64,000 nucleotides of DNA from a virus, in IMG/VR virus record IMGVR_UViG_3300025426_000021, positions 20,229-84,228 of that record; one strand, written 5' to 3'. The translations under genes were made by a program, and so were the position numbers. Positions 40,343-49,975 of the stretch are shown here, in pieces; the stretch's first letter is position 1, and the number at the start of each line of letters is the position of its first letter. The notes under the pieces were generated by a model. The model ran no database searches, was not told the origin of the DNA, and worked only from the letters and a program-made list of their open reading frames with translations.

Positions 40343-42900
40343 GAGAATATGTCAAATAAGTCTGTTGTTACTTCGTTAGTTAAATCTGGTAAACGCCATC
40401 CAATAGCTTCATATACAGCTAATATCGGCGGTTTAATTATTGTATCGAACATTTCAATATAGTCTACTTGAAATTCATTAAATTCTGGTGGAAAGTTGTA
40501 AGGGTAACAAAGAGTATCGATATTATACTTGTTTGGTGCAATATAAATCTTCTTTACTTTGCCACCGGAAGTAATTCGTTCATACTTTGTTTCCAAATGT
40601 AAATGTTTTAGTAGTTGGTTATACCATAATGCACCTTTAACGTGATTAGGTGTGCCGGTACCTATCTTAAAGCCATCTGCTTTTACTTCGTACTTCTCTA
40701 AATCACTAAGACCGCCACGGATAGCTATTTCATCAACATTTAACTTTTTAAATGCATCGTAAACCTCTTTATAAAGACTGTTTGCCTTTATTTGATCCTG
40801 ACCTAACAAAGAGTTCTCAATAACCTTCTTAATCAGTTCTTTTGCTTTCTTTGGCGTTGTAGACCTAGCGATTTCAACCCCAACGTACTTAAACTTACTA
40901 ACATTTGCACCTTCATCGTTTAATACATGAATAATATAACGTTTCTTTTGCAGGTAAACACCTACATCACAAATCGACTCCCGTTTAAAGAAGTAACGAG
41001 GATCGATAGACTTAAACTCAGAAGCAGACCACTTTTTAATCTCACTATTTAAGTATGTACCAATCTCTTTGTCTATTAAATCTATACCTTCTGGTGTTAC
41101 TTTACCGTCTTTAAATATGTTAAGCTTAATTTTATCAAGGATAGGTCTAATAGTAATATGAGTACTATCAGTATCACCGTAAATGTTAAGGGACGTATTA
41201 ACCCCGTATTTGTCTTTAGCGTATTTATCAAGGATGATACCCGCCTGCTTAACCACTGACTGACCAGTAAGAGTAATACTACCGGCGTGATCACTATCGC
41301 AAATAGGGCTAAACTTATTAGCAAAAACACCATAAATAGAATTAAGAAGAATTTTAATAACGTGCTGGATGGTGTCAGCTCGTTCCATATTAAACTTACA
41401 CGTTTTGTACTCATCTGTATCTGGGGGTAAATTACTTAGTTGTTTTTTGTATTCAATGTATTGGTTCTTATTTCTTACACGTTCACTATAAAGACCATCA
41501 ATCAATGAAGGCACAACGCCTTTTTTCTTTTGAGTATATAAAACATTAGCTTTAGATATAGCTAACTTTTCTATCTCCATAAACTTTTCAAGTTTATCGA
41601 GTGGTACCGTCTTTTCTGCACCACTAGCTAATAATAACGTTGCTTCTGTATCTGTCTTGCGTACGATTTTGCCTATTTTAGTTTCTGGTGATATATTGAG
41701 AGTAATAATGGTGTTAGGGTATAGAGAGTTAGCGTCATAACTCACAATAGCAGTCTTTAAACCGCGTTCAGGATCTCTAACGTACCCACCTTCGATTTCA
41801 TCTCTAGTAGGACCAGACACAAACGTTGGTATAACCAAACCGTGCTTGTATGCTTCTAAAGCAACACAACCGGTAACAATTTGAACTTTACCTAAAGCAG
41901 CTTCAAAGCTAGTTAAACCTTTGTAAGCTAACATACGTATGATCTTAAAAAACTGTAGTTTCTTTTCCATTCGTACTAACAGATCAACGTCTTGAATATT
42001 ATAGTCTACAAAGTTTTTCCAATCGCTACCGGCTAAAGCGGCTAGGTTAGTAGCGTTAATAGCTAGTTTACCTTCACCTAGTTCATGTTGTGCTACAAAG
42101 TTTAGTGCATATGACTCTAATAAACCACGTGCAAAGCCTTTATACACTTCCATGTAGTCCATAGCTGATATACCGTGAATGTACCAACGATCTAGCTCTT
42201 GACCTTTAACAAAGATACCTTTACGACACCAAAGACTTTTTAATGGAGATAAACGCTTTGCAGCATCTTCACCTAATAAGTTATTGATACGATTAATAGT
42301 ATAAGGAAAGTCGAAAAAGTCCGTGTTCCACCCGCTAAGAATATCTGGGTAATAATCGTTTTCCCAGAACTCTAGAAACTTATTAAGCAAATCCACCTCA
42401 CTACGACACTCTGTATATACAACATTGTCGCGTGTTGGTGTATAAGGTTTTTCACCCCAAGTATAAAACGTATCAGATAAGTTGTCATATATGGTTATAA
42501 GGTTAATAGGGTGCTTTGCATCCTTAGCTTCAGGAAACTCATCTGGCGAGTAAACTTCGATATCAAGAAAGCAAACCTTTAACGGGTTAGCAGAAAACTC
42601 AGGTTTTTCGTAGTCATCTTTATACTTTTCGATAAGAAACTGTTGCTCTACCTGAATATTGTGATATAAACGTTTAATAGCACCATCTTGTGCAGACTTA
42701 TTACGTTCATACGAGTTCTTAAATACCTTCTTCTTTAACTTAGTGTTAAAAATAGATATAGCATCGTGATTGTCCTGATTAGTCTCTACATAAAAGTAAG
42801 GACTATACAGTTCTTTCTTAACAACCCGTTTACCGTTTTTGTCCCAGGTAAATAGGTATGCAGAAGATTCTCTTGAGTTATAATATACGTTACGATACAC
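40339..42900 (-). CDS. 43: DNA polymerase, family B (T4 gp43-like)
   Basis: The 853-residue protein (T4 gp43: 898) has the exonuclease motifs VCFLDIEVYSPDEFPE near residue 108 (Exo I) and GWNTDFFDFPYTI near 198 (Exo II), polymerase motif A AIVSYDANSLYPNTI near 390, motif B KILLNSIYGVFANKF near 515 and motif C NIYGDTDSTHITI near 573, in the proper order. The C-terminus is short and ends in a clamp-binding-like TTDLFDIF. The start is GTG at 42900. It is the replicative polymerase with proofreading, followed at once by the DpdA-like gene. Confidence 0.95.
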   Translation of the reverse strand: MYRNVYYNSRESSAYLFTWDKNGKRVVKKELYSPYFYVETNQDNHDAISIFNTKLKKKVFKNSYERNKSAQDGAIKRLYHNIQVEQQFLIEKYKDDYEKPEFSANPLKVCFLDIEVYSPDEFPEAKDAKHPINLITIYDNLSDTFYTWGEKPYTPTRDNVVYTECRSEVDLLNKFLEFWENDYYPDILSGWNTDFFDFPYTINRINNLLGEDAAKRLSPLKSLWCRKGIFVKGQELDRWYIHGISAMDYMEVYKGFARGLLESYALNFVAQHELGEGKLAINATNLAALAGSDWKNFVDYNIQDVDLLVRMEKKLQFFKIIRMLAYKGLTSFEAALGKVQIVTGCVALEAYKHGLVIPTFVSGPTRDEIEGGYVRDPERGLKTAIVSYDANSLYPNTIITLNISPETKIGKIVRKTDTEATLLLASGAEKTVPLDKLEKFMEIEKLAISKANVLYTQKKKGVVPSLIDGLYSERVRNKNQYIEYKKQLSNLPPDTDEYKTCKFNMERADTIQHVIKILLNSIYGVFANKFSPICDSDHAGSITLTGQSVVKQAGIILDKYAKDKYGVNTSLNIYGDTDSTHITIRPILDKIKLNIFKDGKVTPEGIDLIDKEIGTYLNSEIKKWSASEFKSIDPRYFFKRESICDVGVYLQKKRYIIHVLNDEGANVSKFKYVGVEIARSTTPKKAKELIKKVIENSLLGQDQIKANSLYKEVYDAFKKLNVDEIAIRGGLSDLEKYEVKADGFKIGTGTPNHVKGALWYNQLLKHLHLETKYERITSGGKVKKIYIAPNKYNIDTLCYPYNFPPEFNEFQVDYIEMFDTIIKPPILAVYEAIGWRLPDLTNEVTTDLFDIFS

Positions 42901-42931
42901 AAAACATATTATGTACCATTTTACAAACTAA

Positions 42932-44095
42932 TCAAGAAGGAAAGTAAACTTTCATATGCTCATCAATGTGATCTTCTAACCAATACTTGGTTGCAACCTT
43001 ACGAGCATCATCCGACTCATTTAAGTACATTCTACGATCTTTTAGTAGCTTCTTAGCTAGATCCATCATTTCATCAGGAGTATTAAACCGTAGAGGTGCT
43101 ACAGGATCTGTATTGTATGGTGGAGCATCTTGGCATAAACATGGAATACCTAATGCACCTGCTTCAAGATACTTAATGGGTGCTTTTGCATAGTTAAACC
43201 TGTTATTTTGTAAAGGTGCAAATGCTAAGTTTAAGTTTAACGAATCAAACGTATAACTATACTCATACAAGCTCTTCCAAGGTACATATTCAACTTCACC
43301 AGCTGCAATTAAATCTTGCACACCGAAAGGAGCGGCTCCAAAAAACACCCACTTGTAATCTTTGTAAGTCTTACGAATAATATCAGTAAATGGTTCAATA
43401 TCATCTACCACTCCAGGCAAGCGCTGTACATTAAGGTGGGTTGGACTACCAACATAACCGATACGAGGACGTTTCTTGTTGCGATCAAAGTTCTCCGCCA
43501 CTCTTTGTTTACTGTAAAAACGATCCATCCAAAACTTAGGTAGGTAGTTAGGTACTACAATAGCGGGTACACCAGTCTTTTCTGTATAATAATCTGCCAT
43601 GTACTTGGTAGGGCAAGTAATAGCATCACAGAGCTTAATAATCTCTATTGCTGTTTTACCAATAATAGGGTTAACAAATGCTTCTCTAGACTTGTTGTAT
43701 AATGGAATATCTTCTGGGAAAATAACGTCATCGATTTCATAATACAGTTTAAACTTGCTTCCATTATCAGAAGTATGTCTTAAGAACTTAGCAAACTGAA
43801 GTTGTGGTTCAGTGACTTGACGTTGTATCTTAACTGATTGTATATTTTGATACTGTCTTGGGTCAAGTATCATCATCGTAGAGTTCTGTACAACTCCTTT
43901 ACCTGAAGAGTTGATTATAGATTCTGGCCAGTGCATACGCCAAAAACCGCATCCACCATGGTCAGCAGCAAAGCTCATTGCCATCTTTGTAGGTGGTACG
44001 CTTGGAAGTACTGGTTGAGAGTTAGGTGTAGTTACCCCTAAAGTAGGAGCTCCTAATGGTAATGCTGGTGCACCGATTACGAATGAGTTATTCAT
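42932..44095 (-). CDS. Glycosyltransferase, GT-B type
   Basis: The 387-residue protein begins with a low-complexity Pro/Ala/Thr stretch (residues 1-40), then a GT-B-like body: DHGGCGFWRMHWP (acceptor-side loop), FKLYYEIDDVIFPEDIP, CDAITCPTKYMADYY, RIGYVGSPTHLN (start of the second Rossmann domain) and APIKYLEAGALGIPCLCQDAPPY, the EAGALGIP donor-site motif of GT4-type enzymes. Target unknown. It overlaps the gp46 gene end by eight bases and belongs with the glycosyltransferase group at 45930-50967. Confidence 0.82.
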   Translation of the reverse strand: MNNSFVIGAPALPLGAPTLGVTTPNSQPVLPSVPPTKMAMSFAADHGGCGFWRMHWPESIINSSGKGVVQNSTMMILDPRQYQNIQSVKIQRQVTEPQLQFAKFLRHTSDNGSKFKLYYEIDDVIFPEDIPLYNKSREAFVNPIIGKTAIEIIKLCDAITCPTKYMADYYTEKTGVPAIVVPNYLPKFWMDRFYSKQRVAENFDRNKKRPRIGYVGSPTHLNVQRLPGVVDDIEPFTDIIRKTYKDYKWVFFGAAPFGVQDLIAAGEVEYVPWKSLYEYSYTFDSLNLNLAFAPLQNNRFNYAKAPIKYLEAGALGIPCLCQDAPPYNTDPVAPLRFNTPDEMMDLAKKLLKDRRMYLNESDDARKVATKYWLEDHIDEHMKVYFPS

Positions 44096-45911
44096 TATTA
44101 AAGTTGTTTGATCTTACTGTTATGCCGTTTTTCTTTTCTAGGAATATGATTTCACCACTTGTACAGTACTTCATACTTTCCTTGCGGTGTGATATTATAT
44201 ACACTGCCTCTTGGTACTTTTCCACTCTATCCCGTATTATATCCAATACTAGTTCAATACCTTTTTCGTCTAAAGACGAATCAAGTAGTTCATCAAATAC
44301 AGATATATTTAACCATACATTAGCTTGTGCTCTACGGATATCTTGAAACGCAAATATCATTGCAAGATCGATAGCTTTACGTTCAGCTCCAGAGAAGTTA
44401 AAATAACTACATACTGCACCACGTTCATTAGTGATAGTTTCTTCAAAGAACTCATTAAACTTAACTGTACTGTTACTTTCAAGCTTCTTAAGATAGTAAG
44501 CAAGTCTAAGATTGAGTACCTCTAATATCTTTTTAACAATAAACGATTTTACACCTTCTTCAGAAGTAATAAACTTAGCTGATTCAATAATATCGATCTT
44601 AATCTGTAGTTCATCTACTTTAGCTTTTACTTCAGATATACGGTCTTCAATCTTTTTAATATTGTCTGTATATACATTATCCTCGTTATTAAGAGCATCA
44701 ATATCTACTACAAGTTGAGATTGCCATACATTGAGTTGATTTAAACGATTATTAATGTTTTCTACTTCTTTTTTACGAATATTAAAATCGTTTATCTTTT
44801 TCTGTGCATTAGTAATATGAGTCTCAACTTTATTTAACTGACTTTGTGCTTCTACTAAAAGTGGTTTTTGAGTATTAACAATCTCTGTATATTTTTGTAT
44901 TTCTGCATGACACTCTGCTTTATCTTTTTCGTATTGAGTATTAGTTGCTTCAGCGAGATCTTTACCGCAATGTGGACATTTACTATCTACTTTTTTAAGT
45001 TTTTTAATACGGTCATTATTAAGCTTAATATGGGTTTCTGCTTCAGTAATAAGCTTATTAACCGCAGCTATTTTACGATCGCATAAAGTTTCAGCAGTTT
45101 TAAGGGCTGCCATATTATCTAATATCTTTTTCTCAGCTTCAGTATCGACTGATTCGAGCTTACCGATCTTTTCGTTAATAAGCGCAATCTCTTGCTGATT
45201 GTTACGCTGACGAGTAAGTAGTACTTCTTTACGTTTTAACTTACTCTCTTCATAAACTTGTTTTTGTTTAATACTATCTTGTAAAGCTCTATCATTTTCG
45301 TCTACCTTAGCGTGTTCAACATCTAATAAACGTTTTACTTCATTAAAGTCAAAACGAGCAATACTTAACATATTGCTAAACACTTCTAAACCAAGTATAC
45401 CCTCAATAAACTTACGTTTCTCGATCTTTTTCTGAGCCATAAACGGAACTGTATTGTTTATGGTCATTACTACACTATTCTGAAATACTTCTGGTGAAGT
45501 GTCAATAATATCAATAATATATTCAGTTGTTTGTGGTACACCTGAACGGGTTTTATCTTCTCCGTTTACGAAGAGAAAACATTTGGTAGGATTAAGTGTT
45601 CTTACTATTTTATATTCTGTCTTAACATGATTAACATCTGTAGTAAACTCGATCTCTACTTCACAAACATCTTCTGGATAGAGATTATTGACAATATTCT
45701 CTTTTTTAAGCTCTCTAATAGTAGAGCCGTATAGAGCAAAATGAATAGCATCTGCAATAGTAGATTTACCTACACCGTTAGCACGATCTGCCTTGTCTAG
45801 ATTGCGGCCAGTAATAATGTTTAAGCCTGGCTTAAAATCTACAGTAACCGGGCGTTTACCAACAGATAAAAAGTTAGTTATCTTTAAAGACTTAAAAAAT
45901 ACGTACTGCAT
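44088..45911 (-). CDS. 46: Recombination nuclease ATPase subunit (T4 gp46-like, Rad50/SbcC family)
   Basis: The 607-residue protein (T4 gp46: 560) has an N-terminal Walker A region with GLNIITGRNLDKADRANGVGKST, long coiled-coil arms, a zinc hook CPHCGK near residue 312, and a C-terminal FNFSGAERKAIDLAMIFAFQ signature and VFDELLDSSLDEKG (Walker B/D-loop). With gp47 it processes DNA ends for recombination-dependent replication. Six glycosyltransferase-like genes separate it from gp47, although the two subunits normally sit together. Confidence 0.93.
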   Translation of the reverse strand: MQYVFFKSLKITNFLSVGKRPVTVDFKPGLNIITGRNLDKADRANGVGKSTIADAIHFALYGSTIRELKKENIVNNLYPEDVCEVEIEFTTDVNHVKTEYKIVRTLNPTKCFLFVNGEDKTRSGVPQTTEYIIDIIDTSPEVFQNSVVMTINNTVPFMAQKKIEKRKFIEGILGLEVFSNMLSIARFDFNEVKRLLDVEHAKVDENDRALQDSIKQKQVYEESKLKRKEVLLTRQRNNQQEIALINEKIGKLESVDTEAEKKILDNMAALKTAETLCDRKIAAVNKLITEAETHIKLNNDRIKKLKKVDSKCPHCGKDLAEATNTQYEKDKAECHAEIQKYTEIVNTQKPLLVEAQSQLNKVETHITNAQKKINDFNIRKKEVENINNRLNQLNVWQSQLVVDIDALNNEDNVYTDNIKKIEDRISEVKAKVDELQIKIDIIESAKFITSEEGVKSFIVKKILEVLNLRLAYYLKKLESNSTVKFNEFFEETITNERGAVCSYFNFSGAERKAIDLAMIFAFQDIRRAQANVWLNISVFDELLDSSLDEKGIELVLDIIRDRVEKYQEAVYIISHRKESMKYCTSGEIIFLEKKNGITVRSNNFNNE

Positions 45912-45929
45912 TAGAGATCATTATAATCT

Positions 45930-46790
45930 CTAGCTATTCTTTTTCAACGTGTTTAGAAAATATTTTGCAACCGCACTTGTTGTACAGTTTTCGTAAAGTG
46001 CTTTCCTGAAAGTTTCAATGTACTGTTCATACACTTTAACTGGATCTGTTTTCTTCTGAAGCAAGCTCATTACCTCTTGACATTCCTTTTTAGGAAACGT
46101 TGCCATGGTTAATGAAGGGCAGTTTTCTATATTATAAAACACAGGAATACATCCGTTACCAAGTATTTCGTAATGTCTTAAACAGTCCCAACCAGCTTTT
46201 TTAACTGTTACTCCAAATCTCGATTGATTATAATCATTATAATAATCTTTTTCGTTTTTGTATATGTATGTACTCTTATCTAAAGGAGTAATAAATGCCC
46301 CATTACGTGTTTTATTCGTGTTGAAGTTAACTTTAGAATCTGGTATAGCAAAAGTAATAGGAAACAAACGGTCTTTTTGATAAACAAGTTCTCTCTTAAA
46401 ATACATTATACCGCGATTATAAACCGGGTGTATATTTGTTTCATCTTCACCGTCTACTGCTACAACTTTATCAAACGGGTAATATTTTAATATATCATCG
46501 ATATAATCATTACATCTCCAAATAGAACCATACACAATAAGATCGTAGTGTTTGTTTTTTATCTTAGAAGTAATATCAGTACGATCAACTTCTAAATCTG
46601 GCAACACACGGGTTACTGTCATACCCATACCATAAAGTTTACTAGCCTTTTCAGCATCATAAGTGTCGTAGTTATGGGCTTGTTTATTATAGTCTACTAC
46701 ATCTGCACCGTATAACTGTTTCAAGCCTATCAACAACGCATCGTTTTGATAGTCTACGTGATCGCCTTTTGTTAAATAAAGTATTTTCAT
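45930..46790 (-). CDS. Glycosyltransferase-like protein (exostosin-like C-terminus)
   Basis: The 286-residue protein starts MKILYLTKGDHVDYQNDAL and has a C-terminal GVTVKKAGWDCLRHYEILGNGCIPVFYNIENCP block near residues 200-232. E-x-x-x-GN-x-C-I-P-V is the donor-site pattern of exostosin/GT47-like proteins. The N-terminal half is a Rossmann-like domain (YDLIVYGSIWRCNDYIDDIL). The target is unknown. It is the last of six tightly packed genes (overlaps of 0 to 14 bases) between gp47 and gp46. Confidence 0.65.
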   Translation of the reverse strand: MKILYLTKGDHVDYQNDALLIGLKQLYGADVVDYNKQAHNYDTYDAEKASKLYGMGMTVTRVLPDLEVDRTDITSKIKNKHYDLIVYGSIWRCNDYIDDILKYYPFDKVVAVDGEDETNIHPVYNRGIMYFKRELVYQKDRLFPITFAIPDSKVNFNTNKTRNGAFITPLDKSTYIYKNEKDYYNDYNQSRFGVTVKKAGWDCLRHYEILGNGCIPVFYNIENCPSLTMATFPKKECQEVMSLLQKKTDPVKVYEQYIETFRKALYENCTTSAVAKYFLNTLKKNS

Positions 46791-47677
46791 AAATGTTTTA
46801 ATAATGACTTAACTCTAGACATAGCAGTATGATACTTTGATACTTTATCAAACCCAGCTTGCGCTATCTTAAGTCTTTCATCTTTGTGTTCAGTATAGTA
46901 GTTAACTTTATTGATACAATCATCTAAAGAATCAAAATAAACAATCTCTTTACCTTCTTCAAATATTAAATCAATACGAGTACCTGGTTCAGGTCTATCA
47001 GCAATGACCATTCTATTAGCTAGCATGCCTTCAAATATACGTCGTGTAACCTCTTTATATTGACTGTTTTGTAATACTATTTTACCTCTTCTAAGATATG
47101 ATGAATGTTCTAAAGCATGCAACCCGCTACGAGTATCAAAACGTTTACCTAATCGGGCTCTTACACTTTGAAAAAACTTGTCAGAAACATCTCTAGTACA
47201 TACAGCATCTAAATCAGGTTCAATGCTATACACTCTTTCAGGATACATATCAGTATCTGCAAAGTGCGGAAACCACATAGCATTATAGCCTTGGGAGTTG
47301 TATGTAGCACAACATCTAATATCTGGAGATAAAATAATATCAAAGTTACCAGCTTTAGCTTTAATATAGTTGTTATTAAAGCTTTGAGGGTCATCTCCAG
47401 ACTCTAATACCCATATTGCAGATGGGAATGAGCTCTTTTTAAGTAACGGGCTTTGAAAGCGTCCATAATCAAAGTTAATAATAACATCTGGTACAAATGT
47501 ACCATTGTTTGCGTCTGTTAGTAATGCTTTTAACCCGTCTTCCGAGTATTGATCTTCAACAGTCATTGAAGAGTAACATTTTGTAGTGTGTCCTAGTTTG
47601 TCAAAAGCATTTTGTATGGCTATTGAAGTATTCCAAACATCTTGAGGGGTTCTAGGATATAAAAACGAAATGTTCAT
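46787..47677 (-). CDS. Glycosyltransferase-like protein, GT-B type
   Basis: The 296-residue protein has FLYPRTPQDVWNTSIAIQNAF at the N-terminus, a central ILSPDIRCCATYNSQGYNAMWFPHFADTDMYP (linker to the second domain), and KEVTRRIFEGMLANRMVIADRPEPGTRIDLIFEEGKEIVYF near 210-250. That R.FE.ML.N.M....R....I..LF.EGKEIV.F region is typical of a family of GT4-like transferases (CgeB-like). It overlaps both neighbours by a few bases at most. Substrate unknown. Confidence 0.7.
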   Translation of the reverse strand: MNISFLYPRTPQDVWNTSIAIQNAFDKLGHTTKCYSSMTVEDQYSEDGLKALLTDANNGTFVPDVIINFDYGRFQSPLLKKSSFPSAIWVLESGDDPQSFNNNYIKAKAGNFDIILSPDIRCCATYNSQGYNAMWFPHFADTDMYPERVYSIEPDLDAVCTRDVSDKFFQSVRARLGKRFDTRSGLHALEHSSYLRRGKIVLQNSQYKEVTRRIFEGMLANRMVIADRPEPGTRIDLIFEEGKEIVYFDSLDDCINKVNYYTEHKDERLKIAQAGFDKVSKYHTAMSRVKSLLKHL

Positions 47678-48418
47678 TTAAAGTATATACGGTTTGAACT
47701 GTTTAAATCCACCTGATTTGAACGGCTCGTTATTCCATTTATCTGCTAAAATATTACCCTGTTTGTTCATGTTCTCTGGGGTATAATCTGTTCTAGAAGA
47801 GCCTTTAGCAGATGTACCACCTACTTTATGTTTAACTCTAGCACTGGTTAATACACCATGTAACAGTTTGTTTCTTTCTAAACACATTGAGTAATCATTA
47901 TCTTGATAAAAGAAAAAGAAACGTTCATCAAGATAACCTATAACTTCAAATACTCCGCGTCTTGCTGCAAATATACAACCAAACAAGTGTAAAGATGTTT
48001 CATACCCATAATAAAGTTTATTATCATCAGGAAAATACTGTTTAGTATGACGATGCCAATTTCTATCAATAGGGCTAATAGAACTGATAGTAGAGTTGGT
48101 TTCAAACTCTTTTACGATGTTTTGTATACAGTTTTCTTGTATTATTAAATCGTTATTAGGGCCTATTATATAATCTGATTTACAACGGCTTAAACCTATA
48201 TTAAAAAACTGGTTATAGTTAAACTCGTAAGGGGGTATTATTACCTCTACTTTAGGTTGATTATAATCTCTATTAAAGGTTTTATTAGTTTCAATAACAA
48301 ATATATTGTTAATGAGTTCATCAGCTGTATTAATATAAGAATCAATACATCTTTTAGTTACTTCAAAGCTCTTGTCATCGTTAACAAGAGATAAAATGAT
48401 TACATCAACTTTGCTCAT
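47678..48418 (-). CDS. Glycosyltransferase family 2 (GT-A) protein
   Basis: The 246-residue protein begins KVDVIILSLVNDDKSFEVTKRCIDSYI, followed by NNIFVIETNK, FNYNQFFNIGLSRCKSDYIIGPNNDLII (the GT2 nucleotide-sugar region, NND in place of DxD) and GCIFAARRGVFEVIGYLDERFFFFYQDNDYSMCLE, the acceptor-site motif with the ED/QDND acid. It is a typical short GT2 transferase. Part of the six-gene glycosyltransferase run. Confidence 0.82.
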   Translation of the reverse strand: MSKVDVIILSLVNDDKSFEVTKRCIDSYINTADELINNIFVIETNKTFNRDYNQPKVEVIIPPYEFNYNQFFNIGLSRCKSDYIIGPNNDLIIQENCIQNIVKEFETNSTISSISPIDRNWHRHTKQYFPDDNKLYYGYETSLHLFGCIFAARRGVFEVIGYLDERFFFFYQDNDYSMCLERNKLLHGVLTSARVKHKVGGTSAKGSSRTDYTPENMNKQGNILADKWNNEPFKSGGFKQFKPYIL

Positions 48419-49154
48419 TAATAAAACTTTCTACATCTGGGTGCCCGTCATATTGATGAAATACAGCTGGTACATTGCTCTTATTCCATTTAGTTTGTAT
48501 GCTAACTTGTGCTAAGTTTAGTACAGTTGTTTTAGACCCTATTTCGTATCTGTATTGATCAAAACGAACCACCTTATTAAGTATGGCCTGATCTATATTA
48601 GCATAGTTTCCTATTCTACCTAATATAATAGAAGTATCTAAACACATTTCTTTTAATAAACCTATACACTGAGATCTCCAACCAAGTATGGCTCCTCCAT
48701 TAATAATCTCATACTTTTGTAACAATCCGTATATGTCTTGATTATAACATAAGTTTATCCAAGTAGTATTAGTCTGACAGTTACGTATTATCTGACCTTC
48801 CCCAAATACCATTGGTTTTACTGAAACGAAATCAAATATGTTTTTATTAAAATAAACATCGGTAAAATCACACAAAAACACATTATCAGCTGTAGAAATT
48901 TTACTGCAATACAGATAAAAGAAAATAACTTTAAGTGTATAAGGTGATAGTTTCATATCCACATTATACTTTTTCGCTATTTGATCAGCATCAACAAAGT
49001 TACAGTTATTTTTCTTGAGATAATCTAGTACATCTTGCTTAAGATTGTAGCCTATAACAGTGACAGTATTGTTAGTTTTTACAGCTGACTTAACAAAGTT
49101 TTCTATACCTTTGTTAAGACTGTAGTTCTGTCCATATGTAATGATTTCGTTCAT
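48405..49154 (-). CDS. Glycosyltransferase-like protein (GT8-like GT-A fold)
   Basis: The 249-residue protein has KVIFFYLYCSKISTADNVFLCDFTDVYFNKNIFD near 78-112, whose CDFTDVYF resembles the D-x-D metal site, then INGGAILGWRSQCIGLLKEM near 150, YANIDQAILNKVV near 180 and VFHQYDGHPD near the end. This order (DxD, NGG, D-Q, H-x-x-G) is that of GT8-type transferases. Translationally coupled with neighbours by overlaps of 14 and 4 bases. Confidence 0.68.
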   Translation of the reverse strand: MNEIITYGQNYSLNKGIENFVKSAVKTNNTVTVIGYNLKQDVLDYLKKNNCNFVDADQIAKKYNVDMKLSPYTLKVIFFYLYCSKISTADNVFLCDFTDVYFNKNIFDFVSVKPMVFGEGQIIRNCQTNTTWINLCYNQDIYGLLQKYEIINGGAILGWRSQCIGLLKEMCLDTSIILGRIGNYANIDQAILNKVVRFDQYRYEIGSKTTVLNLAQVSIQTKWNKSNVPAVFHQYDGHPDVESFINEQS

Positions 49155-49975
49155 TTACGGTATTTTATTTGTTTAAGTATATTTAAAACCTCGTTTTGAG
49201 TATAGTTTTTAGGTTCGTTCGGATAGTGTCCGTGTTTAGTCTTGTAAAGCTCTCTACCACCGTACACGTTCTTATGCCATTGTTCTTTCTTGTCTGCAAT
49301 AGATGAGTTATCGATAGCACCAGGAGCTTCTTCGAGGTATTTCTCACTATCAGCTATATCAGCAAACCACCAAAATGGAGGATGGTAACCAGCTAGTGCA
49401 ATACGATAGGTATGGTCTACGTGTTCCCAAGCATTATAAAACTGCTCGTCAATATAGCCTACCTTCTCGAGTACTTCTCTTGTAAAAAACGAAAACATTG
49501 CTACTGTATGAGTATATAATGCAATCTTAATTTCTCCAGGATACTCAATAACAATACGAGGATTAACAGGACTCTTTTGATCGAGTAAATGTCTATTATG
49601 AAGATCAAACTCTATGTTTTGTTTACGGTTAAATGGTGAACCAGGTCCGTAGTTAAAATGTTGTATACCGGTTTCTTGATATGCTTCAATGTATTTCATA
49701 AATACATTTTTATCTTTAATAAGCATATCATCTTCAATAATAAAAATATAATTACAACCAGCATCATAAAGATACTTCATTGCTTTGTTTTTAGATTTAC
49801 CTACACCAAGATTGACTTCATTCTGTAACCAAGTACCTGGTACCTCTATTTGATTTTCAGCCTTACCGTCGTTAACTACGACTAAAGCATCTACCACGTC
49901 CATAGGAAGTGTAGTTATTAAAGCTTTTAAGTAGTTGTTTCTGTTACAGGTAATAATACCAACACCGATTTTCAT
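49151..49975 (-). CDS. Glycosyltransferase family 2 protein
   Basis: The 274-residue protein has a standard GT2 plan: VGIITCNRNNYLKALITTLP at residues 4-23, VVVNDGKAENQI, LGVGKSKNKAMKYLYDAGCNYIFIIEDDMLI (EDD metal site) near 58-87, and FFTREVLEKVGYIDEQFYNAWEHVDHTYRIA (acceptor/catalytic region, WEHVD) near 168-198. Well-kept motifs suggest an active enzyme. Substrate unknown. Confidence 0.87.
   Translation of the reverse strand: MKIGVGIITCNRNNYLKALITTLPMDVVDALVVVNDGKAENQIEVPGTWLQNEVNLGVGKSKNKAMKYLYDAGCNYIFIIEDDMLIKDKNVFMKYIEAYQETGIQHFNYGPGSPFNRKQNIEFDLHNRHLLDQKSPVNPRIVIEYPGEIKIALYTHTVAMFSFFTREVLEKVGYIDEQFYNAWEHVDHTYRIALAGYHPPFWWFADIADSEKYLEEAPGAIDNSSIADKKEQWHKNVYGGRELYKTKHGHYPNEPKNYTQNEVLNILKQIKYRK

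Noticed and set aside
41097-41414. A 105-residue hydrophobic frame within gene 43
   Set aside because: It lies wholly inside the polymerase motif region in another frame, and its Leu/Val/Ile richness is what the shifted frame of that AT-rich DNA gives.
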